Shown here piece by piece: positions 22,743-35,827 of a stretch of DNA of 64,000 bases. Each line of letters starts with the position of its first letter. Position 1 is the stretch's first letter. The position numbers and the translations under genes were made by a program. The notes below the pieces were generated by a model. That model saw only the letters and a list, made by a program, of their open reading frames with translations, did no database searches and had not been told where the DNA came from. Source of the DNA: Pegoplata infirma. Its lineage: Eukaryota > Arthropoda > Insecta > Diptera > Anthomyiidae. The stretch covers positions 208,882,035 to 208,946,034 of the forward strand of contig OY992539.1 of the NCBI GenBank assembly GCA_963921195.1, read 5' to 3'.

Positions 22743-23237
22743 CACTGTTGCCAACTATTTTTAAGCAAAAACCTCTAAATTTCACTAAAAAAGCGCTAGA
22801 AACCGCCAAAAATAAATTTAGCGGGGAAAATTTAAAATTCTCCCGCTAAATTACGAAAAAAACCGCTGAAAACCGAAAAACTTGGCATTTTTGATTGACA
22901 AAAAAGGAAAATTAAAAAAAAAACCTCCAAAATATTTTTTCTACGAAAATTGACTTTTCACTAAAAACGGACAAGAAACCGCCGAAAAAAATTTAGCGGG
23001 AAAAAATAAAATTCTCCCGCTAGGTTACAAAAAAAAGCGCTAAAATTCGACAAACTTTGCGTGTTCGATTGAAAAAAAAAGGAAAATTAAAAAAAAAACT
23101 CTAAATTTTTCCCACAAAACTCAAACAAAAAGCGCTAGATTTTCCCGCTAATGCACCGTTCCAGCTGAAACCAATTTTCCCTCACTAAATCCAACCAAAA
23201 AGCGCTAGATTTAGCGGGAAAACCTCCAACTTGTGTG
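22743..23237. mobile_element. hAT-type MITE family H, copy 1 (right end damaged)
   Basis: Starts CACTGTTGCCAACTATTTTT and contains repeated AAAAAGCGCTAGA and TAGCGGGAAAA words. The expected right end after CCTCCAACTTG is missing a few bases, so no clean duplication survives. It is the sister of 23903-24400 and 57514-58286. Confidence 0.7.
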
Positions 23238-23561
23238 AGAGGTACAAACACACTAAAGTTCGACCATTAAAAAGAGGCACAAAACAAATCTGCATATTTA
23301 CCGATAACTGATATCTCCATCATATTTATATTTGTGGTAGAATTTCGTAAACAATACTTGACTGAAATGTCAAAAACCAAATGTTCAGCAATGTAGAGGA
23401 GTAGTTGAGTAGCAGCTTTCTATGCAAAACGCCATCAAAAATTAAATTGTATTACATAATTGCAAAAACAATTAAAAAATAATATGTTAACATTTATAGC
23501 CATTTTGTAGTTAAAACACAACATTTTTAGTCAAAACACTAATTGGATTTTAGCTGGTGAC

Positions 23562-25540
23562 TAGTGTTTGGGGTCCGGGAATTCCCGGGAATTTTTTAAA
23601 TTTTTCCCGGGAAATCCGGGAATTTTATAAAATAAACCATTTTACATAAAAAAGCGTTTACTTTAATTTAATTTTTAATATTTTTTTACATACAAGTATA
23701 ATTACATTTGCTATTGTTTGTAGTTTTTCTATTTGGAAGAACAGTGCAAATATATATTCATAGGAAAACTGACCAGGTGTAAAAAGTATGACAATATCAT
23801 GAAAAAATTTAAAAAGGCAAAAAATATACGTCGGTTAATGATAATTTTGCTAAGACTGTCAAAAAAAATATAAAAATTTTGAACATAGAATTTACATTTC
23901 CACACTGTTGCCAACTATTTTTAACCAAAACCCTCTAAATTTCACTAAAAAAAGCGCTAGAAACCGCCAAAAATAAATTTAGCGGGGAAAATTTAAAATT
24001 CTCCCGCTAAATTACGAAAAAAAAGCGCTAAAACCTGAAAAACTTGGCATTTTTAATTGACAAAAAAGAAAAATTAAAAAAAAACCTCCAAATTATTTTT
24101 TCTACGAAAATTGTCTTCACACTAAAAGCGCGCAAGAAACTGCCGAAAAAAATTTAGCGAGAAAATATAAAATTCTCCCGCTAAGTTACAAAAAAAGCGC
24201 TAAAATTCGACAAACTTGGCGTTTTTGACTGAAAAAAAAGAAAAATTGGAAAAAAAATCTCTAAATTTTTCCTACTAAATCCAAACAAAAAGCGCTAGAT
24301 TTTCCCGCTAAAGCACTTCCCGCTAAAACCAATTTTCCCCCGCTAAATCCAAACAAAAAGCGCTAGATTTAGCGGGAAAACCTCCAACTTGGCAACAGTG
24401 CATTTCCAGAACAAATATTAAAAGTGCTGCCAACTATATTATATCGAATAACGCAGTTTTAAAGTTTTTTGAGATTTTTAGCTATTTTTTGCGATTTTTT
24501 GTTGGAAAAAAAGTTGCAATATTTTTTTTTGTTTTGTTTTTATTGTATTTCAGGATTTTTAACTTTTATTTTTGATTTTTTATGTTTTAATTAATTGTTT
24601 ATGTGTAATAAAACTGTTTTTAATAAAAAGTTTGTCAAATTATAAAGTTTTTTATGATTTATCGTTTGCTTATTTTTGGTATGACCCAAAGACCATTTAC
24701 TTTGTTTTGAGAAAAACGAAAAAGAAACTTCTCATCAACTTTATTAAAAATCTACACGATAGATTTTTTTTTTACTTTTGGTTTCGATTGCTTAAAATGT
24801 TTTAAGAAAAAATATAAATTTTTATACGTTTATGCACAAGATATCAAAAGTTATTATGATTTTAACAAAAAAAGACTTGGTCGCGTTTTGCTCCATATCC
24901 CGTTTAAATGAATATTTTCTTAAAAAAAATTAATTTTCTTTCACGTGGGTCAAAGTCAACCTGAGTTTACCTTGTTAAATTATCTTTAATTTTGGCTATA
25001 ATTAGCAAAGTTAGGGCTGGATATCTTTTAATTCTTACGAAAAATTCATTCCGGATGAAAATAAAGTGCATAACAATCATAAACAATTGATTCCTAATTC
25101 CATTTGGCAAATGGTTTATGGGTCACACCAATAACCAAAAGTCTATTTTTAGTTTGTTTTGATATACACCCTTTCAACGTTATATGCATCAAAACAAAAG
25201 TAGAGAAAAATATTTTAACTTTTAGGTGTAAAATTTGCTGCATGTGCATTAAATTGGCGTATGCAGCAAACCAATGTTAAGACAATGTTAATATTGGGGA
25301 TATGAAGCAAAGTTAGGGCTGGATATCTTCTAATTTATACGATATATAAAAAAATAGATTACGGATTTGGAAAGAGGACATATTAATCATATACAATTTA
25401 TTCCTAACTCCATTTTCCCAAAAATGGTCTTTGGGTCATACCAAAAATAAACAAACGTTATGTTAATAATGAAAATTTCCCGGGATTCCCGGGAATCCCG
25501 GGAAATAAATTATTTTTTTCCCGGGAATTCCCAAACACTA
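23562..25540. mobile_element. 2-kb hAT-type element with CCCGGGAATTCCCGGG ends
   Basis: The ends are TAGTGTTTGGG and CCCAAACACTA. CTGGTGAC flanks both sides as an exact 8-bp target duplication, typical of hAT transposons. Just inside each end is a GC-rich palindrome block built on CCCGGGAATTCCCGGG. The interior holds a nested hAT-type MITE and two direct copies (about 25010 and 25310) of a segment with AAAGTTAGGGCTGGATATCT. No intact transposase is seen. Confidence 0.85.
23903..24400. mobile_element. hAT-type MITE family H, copy 2 (nested, 8-bp TSD)
   Basis: CACTGTTGCCAA at the left end and TTGGCAACAGTG at the right end are exact inverted repeats. CATTTCCA flanks both sides as an 8-bp duplication. 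AGCGCT words recur inside. It lies within the larger element and is therefore younger. Confidence 0.9.
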
Positions 25541-25689
25541 CTGGTGACCAATTTTGTCGTTTTCAATCAAACGAAAATCGTTAATTATACCAAATAGGAC
25601 TTTTTGTCATTCTTTTTTGAGGTGCGAATAGTACCAAAAAATTGTACAATTGTACCAGCTTTTTCAGTCCTGCAGTCTATTATCGACAA

Positions 25690-26059
25690 CGCAGCAAATA
25701 ATCCATGAAAAAAAGGAGTGTGAAAAAAAAGCAATTTCCAAAGGAAAAAGCTTATATTTTGCAAGAAAATTAGTGAATTTTATTAAAATACAGTGTAAAT
25801 AGTCTAAAATAACAAAAAAACTTTAAAACATACCTACTTTAAAGGCCAAAAAATTAAAAAAAAAACAACGGAAAATTTTTTTTTAGAAAGTTCATACAAA
25901 GCAAAGTAAAAAAAAAAATATCGCTTTGTATGTGGTGGTCTAAAAAGAAAGAAAAAAAATCCACAGACGATTTTGTGGATAAAAGTGTAGTGGTATATAA
26001 TACAAAAAAAGTATTAAAAATTAGTACTTACAGTTATTTCTAAACCTTTTGTTTTTGAA
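25690..26059. other. AT-rich spacer, no gene seen
   Basis: A-run rich sequence without convincing coding or structural signals. Confidence 0.35.
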
Positions 26060-26374
26060 GTGGTATACAGTGTTCCAAGCCGATGCCAAATTTTCGGCGG
26101 CGGCGGCTTGACAATTTAAGGTCGGCGGCGGCGGCTTTAAAAAAATAAAATCGGCGGCGGCTAATTTATCGGCTCGATTGCATTTGTAATAATTTTTTTT
26201 TAAATACGTTTGTTTAAAAATCTTTTTTAATCGATTTAACAATATAATTAGATTTTTATTGCATAACACGTATTCTAAATCAATTATATATATTTTTGGA
26301 AATAAATTAAAACTTATGAAAACAGCCCTTGTGTTGAAATCACAGTACATGAGTAGTAGTATCACAGGGTTGCA

Positions 26375-26590
26375 TCTGATGGGTGTAAGTATTAGTGACA
26401 GCACACGGTGTAACTTTTGACGTTTCATACAAAACGTAAACAAACATCATAAATACATGCACAAAAGCTCACACGTACAGGCACAAATATACTAGGCAGC
26501 GATGATCATTCTGTACTAAAAACCATACCACCATATTGGAAAGTACGCAATTAGCACCAGTGTTTGCATACTAGTCTGTACTGTGGTTGA
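26375..26590. repeat. dispersed repeat shared with 42045-42245
   Basis: Contains TTTTGACGTTTCATACAAAA, AAAGCTCACACGTACAGGCA and TAGGCAG words in the same order as the second copy. No coding frame. Confidence 0.6.
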
Positions 26591-27019
26591 AATACAAATT
26601 AAGGTTTTTTTTTACAAAATTCCTGAAATAGAAACCGTTTTAACTTTTGTTATAGAACAATTTTTTAAATGAGGTTTGAATCAAGTCTGTCTACACTATT
26701 CACCAAAACCCGATTTTGGTTTGAATTTGTTTTTAAGAAAATTATTAAAACTTTGGTATTCCGTCTGTCTCATTAAAGTAGAGATGGGCACATGAGCAGG
26801 ATAGAGCGTGATCTACGCCTTAGTGTGACTGAATTAAATTTTATTCACGTGATTGTGAGTGTTAAAAAAATAGCGTGAGTGAGTGTGCGTAAGTTGAAAT
26901 TTTTGCGTGAGTTTTAAAATTTCTGAAATTTAAATTTTGGTTAAAATTTTGTAATTTTTTTTTGAAATTTTAGTTTTTGAATTTTTTTTGTATAAATAAG
27001 AGTTTCGTAAGTGTAAGCA

Positions 27020-27450
27020 GTGATGCCAAAAATTTGTCATAATGCCAAACTAATGGCGTTTTCTTTTCTGGAAAAAAATGTCGCACTTTCTGCACTTTTT
27101 TTTTAATGACTCTTTGTGCACAGCTATGTACAGTAAATATAGACATGTTTGGTACCAAAGAAAGCTATTTTCAAGACCTATCAAATGCTATATCAAGCAT
27201 TTTAAAACAATACTCAGTTTTTGAGCTGATCCGATATATGTAAAAATTTATAGGTATTTCATATTTTATTGAATAAAACAAGCGTGTTTCGACATTTTGT
27301 TATAAACACAATAAAACTCGACAATACCTTTCTTTTGGTACCAAACATGTCTATACTTTCTGTTCATTACTGTGCACAAAAAGTCATCAAAGAAAAAAAG
27401 TGCAACATTTTTTTTTTTAGAAAAGAAACGCCATAAGAAAAATCACTAAC
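27020..27450. repeat. fold-back repeat with GGTACCAAA arms
   Basis: The arm with TGTGCACAG, TATAGACATG and TTTGGTACCAAAGAAAG is mirrored by CTTTCTTTTGGTACCAAACA, GTCTATAC and CTGTGCACA. A 90-140 bp arm on each side surrounds a spacer of about 130 bp. Confidence 0.65.
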
Positions 27451-28527
27451 TTGGTGCTTTTTCAATTTTAGTATTTAGTATTTATTTATTTCATTTTCTA
27501 TAACCTAGCCCATTGGCCATAATCGGTTACTAATTTTTCGTTGGTGCCTTTGGTGCTTTTTCCAATCATTAAAAAGAACAAATCTAAAACACACATTTTG
27601 CATTTTTAGTAATAACAAATTTCTAATTCGGCAGAATTTTAAGCCGATGCGAGCCGATAAAAACGGCGGCGGCTTAAAATGTAAAAATTAGCCGGCGGCG
27701 GCGCGCCGCCGATTTTGAGCCGATCGGCTTGGAACACTGGTGGTATAACAAACAAAAAAAAAATAAATATTTGTTTGTGAATGGCTGCTCTTTGTAAAAA
27801 ATTAAAAAACAACTAACAATTGGTACAATAAAATATAAAAACAGTGAAATCAATGACATATTAATTAATTCGGTAAATAAAAATAATAAAAAACGACACA
27901 AAACTAATACAATTAATAAAAAACAAAATTTGGACATACGCAGCCATCTTTAATTTTTCCGCACACAACAAAAAAAAACTACAGAAATAAAAGCAACAAG
28001 AATTACAATAAAAACAATAACATAGCAAAAAAACAATAACATACACAACAAAAATATCAATAAGTGTTTGTGTGTGTAAAAACTGTGTTGTTTTTTTACC
28101 GTTTTTCTTTTCTCAGCTTTTTTGACATTTGTTTTTGTGCTCCATATTCTACTAAATTTCACCACTACATAAAAAGACTGCTGCCTATTTCCTTTTTATT
28201 ATTACATTTCATTCATACTCAACTAAACAACAAGAAGTTTCCAAAAAAAGAAACATCTAAAAAAAACCGAACGAATTTGTGTGTAAAAAGAAAATTTTTA
28301 ATTAAAACGCAGTTTAAAAACTTCATATAAAAAAAAAACAAAAATCTGTAAAAAAAAAACTATAAAATTCACTAAATTTTAATTGAACCGACAATTTTGT
28401 TGTTACAAAAAATTGTAATAAACGTTTGTAATTAATTTAAAGTATTTTTTTTTTGTAAAATTGTGATAATTATTAACGAATAGTGTATAAAGAAACAAAA
28501 AATTGATTGGAGAAGAAGTTAACAAAA

Positions 28528-31500
28528 ATGGAAATTGCCTTAAATTCTGACACACCAGGAGGTTTCAAACATGAAAATGGTAAATATAAGAAGAAAATTT
28601 TACAAAGAAAAGAAAATTCTTGTATATGTTGTGCAAACAATCAATACCACTCATTATTTATAAATAAATATTCATATTGGGGTAGGTCAGGTATATCAGA
28701 ATAATATTGTTTCTCTAAATGAGACATTCATTTTTTTTTACTTAAAATATGAGTTTTTACAAAAAAAAAAACGCAATTTAAAACTTTTTCCATATAGAAA
28801 AAATATCTCAGAATATGAAACTTTTTCTATACAGAAAAAATGTCTCAGAATCTGAGACTTCTTCTATATAGAAGAAATGTCAGAATCTGAGCCTTTTTCT
28901 ATATAGGAAAAATGTTTCAGAATCTGAAACTTTTTCTACATAGGAAAAATGTCTCAGAATCTGGGAGACTTTTTCTATATAGGAAAAATGTCTCAGAATC
29001 TGGGAGACTTTTTTTATATAGGAAAAATGTCTCAGAATATGGGAGACTTTTTCTATATAGGAAAAATTTCTCAGAATCTGAGACTTTTTCTATATAGGAA
29101 AAATGTCTCAGAATCTGATACTTTTTGTATATAGAAAAAATGTCTCAGAAACGAGACTTTTTCTATATAGGAAAAATGTCTCAGAATCTGAAACTTTTCT
29201 ATATAGGAAAAATGTTTTAGAATCTGAGACTTTTTCTGTATAGGAAAAATGTCTCAGAATCTGAGACTTTTTCTATATAGGAAAAATGTCTTAAGAATCT
29301 GAGACTTTTTCTATATAGGAAAAATGTCTTAAGAATCTAAGACTTTTTCTATATAGGGAAAATGTCTCAGAATCTGTGACTTTTTCTATATAGGAAAAAT
29401 GTCTCAGAATCTGAGACTTTTTCTATATAGGAAAAATGTCTCAGAATCTGTGACTTTTTCTATATAGGAAAAATGTCTCAGAATCTGAGAGACTTTTTCT
29501 ATATAGGAAAAATGTCTCAGAATCTGAGAGACTTTTTCTATATAGGAAAAATGTCTCAGAATCTGAGACTTTTTCTATATAGGAAAAATGTCTCAGAATC
29601 TGAGACTTTTTCTATATAGGAAAAATATCTCAGAATCTGAGAGTTTTTCTATATAGGAAAAATGTCTCAGAATCTGAGACTTTTTCTATCTCTCAGAATC
29701 TGACACTTTTTCTACATAGGAAAAATATCTTTAGAATCTGACTCTTTTTCTATATAGGAAAAATGTCTCAGAATCTGACACTTTTTCTATATGTATAGGA
29801 AAAATGTTTCAGAATCTGCGAATTTTTCTATATAGGAAAAATGTCTCAGAATCTGAGTCTTTTGCACAAATAAAATGAGAATTTTATTTGAGCAAAAATA
29901 GCTTAAGAACATTAGCAGGAGGAATTTTAATTCCATTGGACTTTTTCTGAGAACTCCTGATCAATCAAGACAATTAACACTATGATTCATTCAATTGTTG
30001 TACAAACATCGTAGACGATTTCTGAAAATCACCTAAAATTTTCTTGATGAGTCATAAATTTTGATTATGAGTCATAAAAAATTGTTTTTATCGTGCTACG
30101 ATCCAGTGATCAACATATTTGCTATTAGAATTATAAAAATAAACTTAATAGTTCAGTTAAATAATCGCGATAGCAATAAAACACCTCATTCAAAATCGAT
30201 GGTTAACACAAAGACTATTAAAGTTAAACATTTTCGAGATTGAACTTAACCAAATTTGATATTAAATGAAGGTTAATTATAGCTAAAACTTGTAGTATGT
30301 GGTATTACATAGTCGGTTTTCGCCAGCTATAACCTTTTAAAATTTTGTTACAAAGTCCCCAATCTCAATTTTTACATATGAAAATTGCAATATCGACATA
30401 CAATTGATCAAAGATTTTGAATACGTCCCAGACCGATATTTACAATTAGGATCTTGAAAATATATATTTTTATAAGAGAGGGAAAGATTTAAAAAAGTGT
30501 CATATCTCGATAGGTTAATTGTTTAAGAAGAAAGAAATTGTCTGCAAGTCAATGCAAATAAATGTTAACTTGTACAACAAGGTGGAAATTGATTTATTTC
30601 ACTTGATTAAACTCAAAATGTTTTGCCATAACATTTAAATATTGTTATTGTAGAATATTAACAGATTTCCAATATTTTTCCTAAACAATTCCAAGTTATT
30701 AATTTATTTTTTCTCTAACATCTTTCAGCTATAACCTCCCAAAATGGATTAGCGCTTCTGGCATCACTTACGCTTAAAAATGCACTAAATATCAACAATA
30801 ACACTAGCAAAACCAACAATAATAATCATAAACAAAAAAATAATAATCATTTAATTTTGAATCAGAACACTCATAACAATATCAAACATCATAATATACC
30901 ACAGCCCCAACATGGTTTTATTTCATCGTCAACAATTGTATCATCATCAGCCGCATCATCAATGTCGTTGGCATCGTCTTCATCGACTATATCGACCACA
31001 GCAACAATACAAACACCACATCTACAACAACAAATACAAGATCATCAAAATATTTTTACATTTACAACAGCCGGCTTACATGCTATAGCCTCAACAGGAA
31101 CTACTGTTACATCGATAAAAACTGAAGGAGTTGCTGGAGGATCTTCTCAACAAAACCATAAGAACAAACTACAAACATCATCATCAGCAACAACAGTAGC
31201 AGCAGTATCCTCAAATAACACTAATAATTCTTTATCAACTATATCAACGAATCATCATCATCAGACAAACAACACCACTAGTGCAAATGATCCTACTATA
31301 GCTTTATTAGAAGCCTTATCTATTAAAACAAATAAAAAACAACAAAATGTGGTAACACAAAAACAACAACAACAGCAATTGCCTTCTGGCTCTTCAACAA
31401 CACAACAACAAACGGCTGTTGGTAGTGGTGGGAATAATAATGGCAATGGAAATAGCAATAAAAATAATTTTAAAATTCCGTCCGATATTCTTGATGATTT

Positions 31501-34500
31501 GGCAAGCCGTTTTATAATAAATGTCCCTGATATGGAATTAAGTAACCTTATACGTATATGCTTTCAAATTGAATTGGCTCATTGGTTCTATTTGGATTTC
31601 TTTTGTGCTTCGGAAGATGAGAAAAAATTACAACCATGTGGAATGAAACAATTTGCTCTACAATTATTTGTGGTACGTATTTTTAATTTATTTTGTTTCA
31701 GAGTTATATTAATTAAATAAATTTTTGTAACCCAGTAAACAGAAATAAAAAGAAAAAAGTCACTATTTCAGAATCTTTTGAAAAAAAAAAATAATTGAGA
31801 TTCTGTTGATAGACTACTCTTTAGACCTGGTTAACCTTTGCACTACCAAAGGTTTTCATGTACGTATAAAAACATATATCAAAGAACCCACCCGGGTAGT
31901 GCGAAGTTAAAGAAAAAGTCATTGTAATCCCTCAATTTAAAAGGTTTTGGAAACAAATGATGTTTTTTTAAGGGTACACAGAGACATTTAAACATTTTGA
32001 ATCTAAAGTTTTTTTTAATCTTAATGAAAAAATGTTGGAACTTTTTGTTCGTGTTTATTACTTTTTCGTCTGTGTTTATTATGACACTTAAGATTTTTTA
32101 TTAAAAAATCCTCAGATTCCAAAAATTTACATTTAAAAAATATTTTTTACCATGTACAATTTTCTGAGCCCTCATAAGTTATGACTCTTATAAGGCTCGA
32201 AAGTATAAATAATTTTAGAATGATTAAAATTTGGAGTCCTAAAAGATTCATATTTGACTCTTATTTATGAACATTTGAAAAATTTACAATATTATTGTTC
32301 ATTTACAATATTATTCATTCATAAAAGAGATCGATTCTAAAACGTTCTATGAATGTCCGTCCGTTTGGGGAAAGCGCGATAAAGTTTAAACTAACAGAGC
32401 TAGACTTCTGAAGTTTGGTACGAATCTATCTGAACTGGTCAAAATGGGGGAAAAAATGTTTACTGTTTTTTTTTTTGCATTTTTGTTAAACAAATGGAAC
32501 ATTTATGTGTCTGAACACGTTCAAAGGCCTTAGACCCAGGGAATCAAAAAAATATTTTTTTTATTGGCCCGCCCTTTTATAAACGTGGGTATAAAATTGT
32601 TTGAATAATAATAAAATTGTATAACTTAAGTGCAAAAATCATAAAATTAATTTTGGAAAAGTGTCCCCAACTCCTGTCGCCAACACCCCTCCCAGCAAAA
32701 AAAAAAACGCTACTGATTTTTTTTAATTATATTTTGGAGGATATCAAAGATTCGGAATTTAACTCTGTCACTTGTTTGTATTCAAATTTAAATTTTTAAT
32801 AAAATTTCTTTTTTGCAGCACATACCATTCCTACGCCAACATTTATCAACAATTGATAAAATTTTGGAAGATTGGAAAAATTATAAATTATCTGTGCCCA
32901 CCTTTGGAGCCATCTTAATATCAGAGGATCTCAACTATTGCCTATTAGTGCAATCATATTTTGCCAAAAGTTCATGGGGTTTTCCAAAAGGAAAAGTTAA
33001 TGAAAACGAGGATCCGGTACACTGTGCCACAAGAGAGGTTAGTTACACAGTAAAAAAATCCAATCAAATAAATGCTAAAGATAACTTTTTCTTTTCTAGG
33101 TTTTTGAAGAAACCGGTTATGATATCACGGAATTAATTGTACCAAATGATTATATTGAGGCTGTTATTAATTATCAGTACACTCGTTTATATATTGTACG
33201 TGATGTTTCGTTAGAAACGAAATTTTCACCACGCACCCGTAATGAGATTAAATGTTGTGATTGGTTTCCCATTGATTCGTTGCCTGTCAATAAAAATGAT
33301 GCCATATCAAAAGCCAAATTAGGCATTAATGCCAATTCCTTTTTCATGATTATGCCATTTGTAAAACGTTTAAAGAAATGGGTAACTGATAAACGTACTG
33401 GGGTGGAAACGCGACGTAAATACTCAGGTGGTAATGGTGGTGGTGGTGTTGGTTCACCAACATCAACCTCACCTATAACCACAGTTATGCAATTTATGAA
33501 TGGTCAACAACAAAATCCCTTAAAGTCTAGTTGTAAGAAACAACCAAAATATGTACAACAACAACGTAATAATTCAAATAATCTTAATGATGATATCAAT
33601 GCCTTAAATAATGGTGCTTTAGCACAAGCATCATCATCATCTTCCTGTGTTAATAATAATGCAAATGTAAATTGTTCCAATATCAATAATTCGAATTCAA
33701 ATCGTTCTAAAAGACAACGCCATAAATCAATGGGTGATTTGGATGGTATTAAATTAAATAATTTAAATAATTGTAATAATCAAAGTAATAATTGTAAGAC
33801 TACAAACAACAATAACAACATCAATACTAACAACAACAACTGTGGTTCAAATTTAACAACATCAACAACAACAACAAATACAACTGTAACGTCTGCCACA
33901 AATAGTGGTGGTAATAATATAAATACAAACAATAACAGCAATCAAAAACGTCATACAAAAATTGTTGCTGCTGGCAGCAATGTTTTCAATAACAACAACA
34001 GTAATGTAAATAATGGTTGCATTAACAACAACAACAGTAATGTTAATAATTCAACATCAAAACGTCAATTGTTTCATAGCCAGAGTCAAACAAATAATTT
34101 ACAACAAAATGGTGAAAAGGTAAGTTTAGAAGAAAACCCAAGTAAAATTTTGATAAAATTGGAATAATTCAGAAAAATTGAAAAGAGGAAGTTTAAAATT
34201 TGGAAAATTGTCAGCAAATTTAAGAAATATTTAGAAAACTATCAGAAAAATAGTTAAATTTGATAAATTTAGAAAAATAAAGGCAATATCAAAAAAAATT
34301 AGACAAATTCAAAAAAATGTCGGGCCCCTTTTAAACACCCGGTCACAGCCAAAATTGAAAAACGTTAGGATTTCTAGCTCATGGGCTTCAAAAATTTCTG
34401 AATAGACAACAAAATTATAGCAAACAAATGAGGACATTATACTTATATTTAGGTTTTTGTATATTATTGTAATTCGAACAATTGTTTTCATTTAAATTTT

Positions 34501-35382
34501 TTGTTCTAGATTATTAGTTCATTCGATTTAATACGTAAGGAGAAACAACAACTAAAAGCTGCTCAAGCCAAGGCTCAAAAACAACAACAAAACAGCATCA
34601 ATAATATAAATAATAATGGTGGTGGTAGTAGTGGAAGTGGAAGTGGAAGACAAAGAGCCAAATCCCAAAGTGATAAAATCTGTATGCAACAAAATAATTA
34701 TCAGCAACAAAAAACCAATGCAAATGGTGGTAATAATGTTAATAAACAACGCATACAAAAACAACAATCTCTGATTGTTACCAATTCAAATATGCAAAAT
34801 CTTCATTTAAACAATAACCACCAACATATTAATAACAGCAACAAAAACAATAATAGTGGTAACAACAACAATAAATTAAATGTAAATAATAGTTTTAATA
34901 ATATTAACAACAACAATAATATGACCGGAGGTTATAAAACTCCTACACCACCACCGCTTAGTGGAAATGATCTATTAGCATTGGCAGCTGCTGCATCTGC
35001 TGCCACATCTGCATTAGCTAATAATACTCCAACAACAACCCCAACAACAACACCTCATAACAGTAATAATAATAATATGCAGCAAATTTCCAAACAAGGA
35101 AATAGTGGACAAAAACCACGACCCTCTTCAGTATCATTGCATTTCCCAGAGATCTCTATTAAAAGAGAACCAACTAATTTGGCAAATAACATGCCCCAGT
35201 TACAACGTATGGCTTCTGGTACAAATTTACGTATTTTAAAAAGATCAACATCTCATCAACCTCAACAGCAACAACAAAGACAACAGCAACAAGCAGGGGC
35301 AGCTTTACAATTTACACCCAGTTTTAATTCATGGACTAATTTTACATTTACCAAAAATTTTATAGCCAATGTGTTTTGTTAA
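28528..35382 (+). CDS. Dcp2: mRNA-decapping enzyme 2 (five coding exons)
   Basis: Dcp2 removes the 5' cap from mRNA in the cytoplasm and P-bodies, usually with Dcp1. Coding exons are 28528-28579, 30729-31672, 32819-33037, 33100-34119 and 34510-35382. All introns are GT-AG and the joined frame is open for 1035 codons. Residues 1-260 are a Q/N/S/T-rich extension. The helical regulatory domain starts near 265 ([15 protein letters not shown]) and includes [12 protein letters not shown]. The catalytic Nudix box spans residues 390-412 (GKVNENE...REVFEETGY) across the exon 3/4 join, with E408/E409 as expected metal ligands. After KCCDWFPID and FVKRLKKW the protein is Asn-rich and disordered, ending in an aromatic [13 protein letters not shown] motif. 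Exon 2 ends in GTG before GTACGT, giving QLFV-HIPFL, which fits the family spacing. The start is the ATG of exon 1; another isoform start is possible. Confidence 0.95.
28795..29865. repeat. minisatellite array C in Dcp2 intron 1 (37-bp unit)
   Basis: About 29 units combine TTTTTCTATATAGGAAAAAT with GTCTCAGAATCTGAGAC. Several proximal units have GGGAGAC or GAGAGAC length variants. The array lies wholly inside the first Dcp2 intron, so it is transcribed with the pre-mRNA if the intron model is right. Confidence 0.95.
29870..30728. other. remainder of Dcp2 intron 1
   Basis: AT-rich sequence without a recognisable element or RNA. It ends in a pyrimidine-rich TTTTTTCTCTAACATCTTTCAG acceptor region (coordinates 30707-30728). 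Confidence 0.5.
31673..32818. other. Dcp2 intron 2
   Basis: Bounded by GTACGT and TTTTTTGCAG. It contains a dispersed fly-repeat stretch with GAATGTCCGTCCGTTTGGGG near 32350 and TTTTATAAACGTGGGTATAA near 32575. No separate gene is seen. Confidence 0.6.
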
Positions 35383-35827
35383 ACTACTTTAAAAGGCTGC
35401 CGACTATAATTATGAGGCGAATGAAGAATAGTTTTGTGTAGAGATTTCTAAACAAAATTATGCAAGAGGTGAATTATTTTAATATAAAATAATGAGGTGA
35501 ATTTTTATAATTTTATTTCTTTTTTTTTTGGTACTTGTTTTTAAATTATTAATTTCTAAATTGAATCTAACAAAACAAAATTGAATTTGTATGATCATTT
35601 TTTATTTTTGATTGTTTTTCCTATACATATAAGTACCAAACTTCTTAACTTTTTAATCTATAATTTTATTTTGCTTTTATTTCTTAAACAATCCTTTTTA
35701 TTATATTTAAAAATCTATAAATCTTTTTTTAAAAGGGGTATTTATTTCAGAAAATGTAAAAATGAAAAAATGCAAAAAAGCAACATTCCACTCTCATTGG
35801 TGTAAGCAGCCACATAACAAAATTTCT

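Larger units (their letters stand above)
26068..27739. mobile_element. 1.7-kb hAT-type element with CGG-repeat subtermini
   Basis: The ends are CAGTGTTCCAAGCCGAT and its exact inverse. GTGGTATA flanks both sides as an 8-bp target duplication. Both subterminal regions are GC-rich, built of GGCGGCGGCGG and AAGCCG/TCGGCT words. The interior carries a fold-back block and a dispersed repeat shared with 42045-42245. Frames running through the CGG repeats give only poly-Ala/Pro and are not genes. Confidence 0.88.

Noticed and set aside
26021..26443. 140-residue minus-strand frame with poly-Ala/Pro
   Set aside because: It runs through the CGG-rich end of a hAT-type element; the composition is explained by the trinucleotide repeat and nothing resembles a protein domain.
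27674..28330. Several overlapping short frames upstream of Dcp2
   Set aside because: Overlapping on both strands, low complexity, and probably promoter or 5' UTR DNA of Dcp2; none shows a protein motif.
28912..29134. Overlapping repeat-protein frames in Dcp2 intron 1
   Set aside because: They are translations of the 37-bp minisatellite, whose length is not a multiple of three; no conserved frame is maintained.
33504..34767. Minus-strand and shadow frames opposite Dcp2 exons 4-5
   Set aside because: They are antisense readings of CAA/AAT-rich codons of Dcp2.
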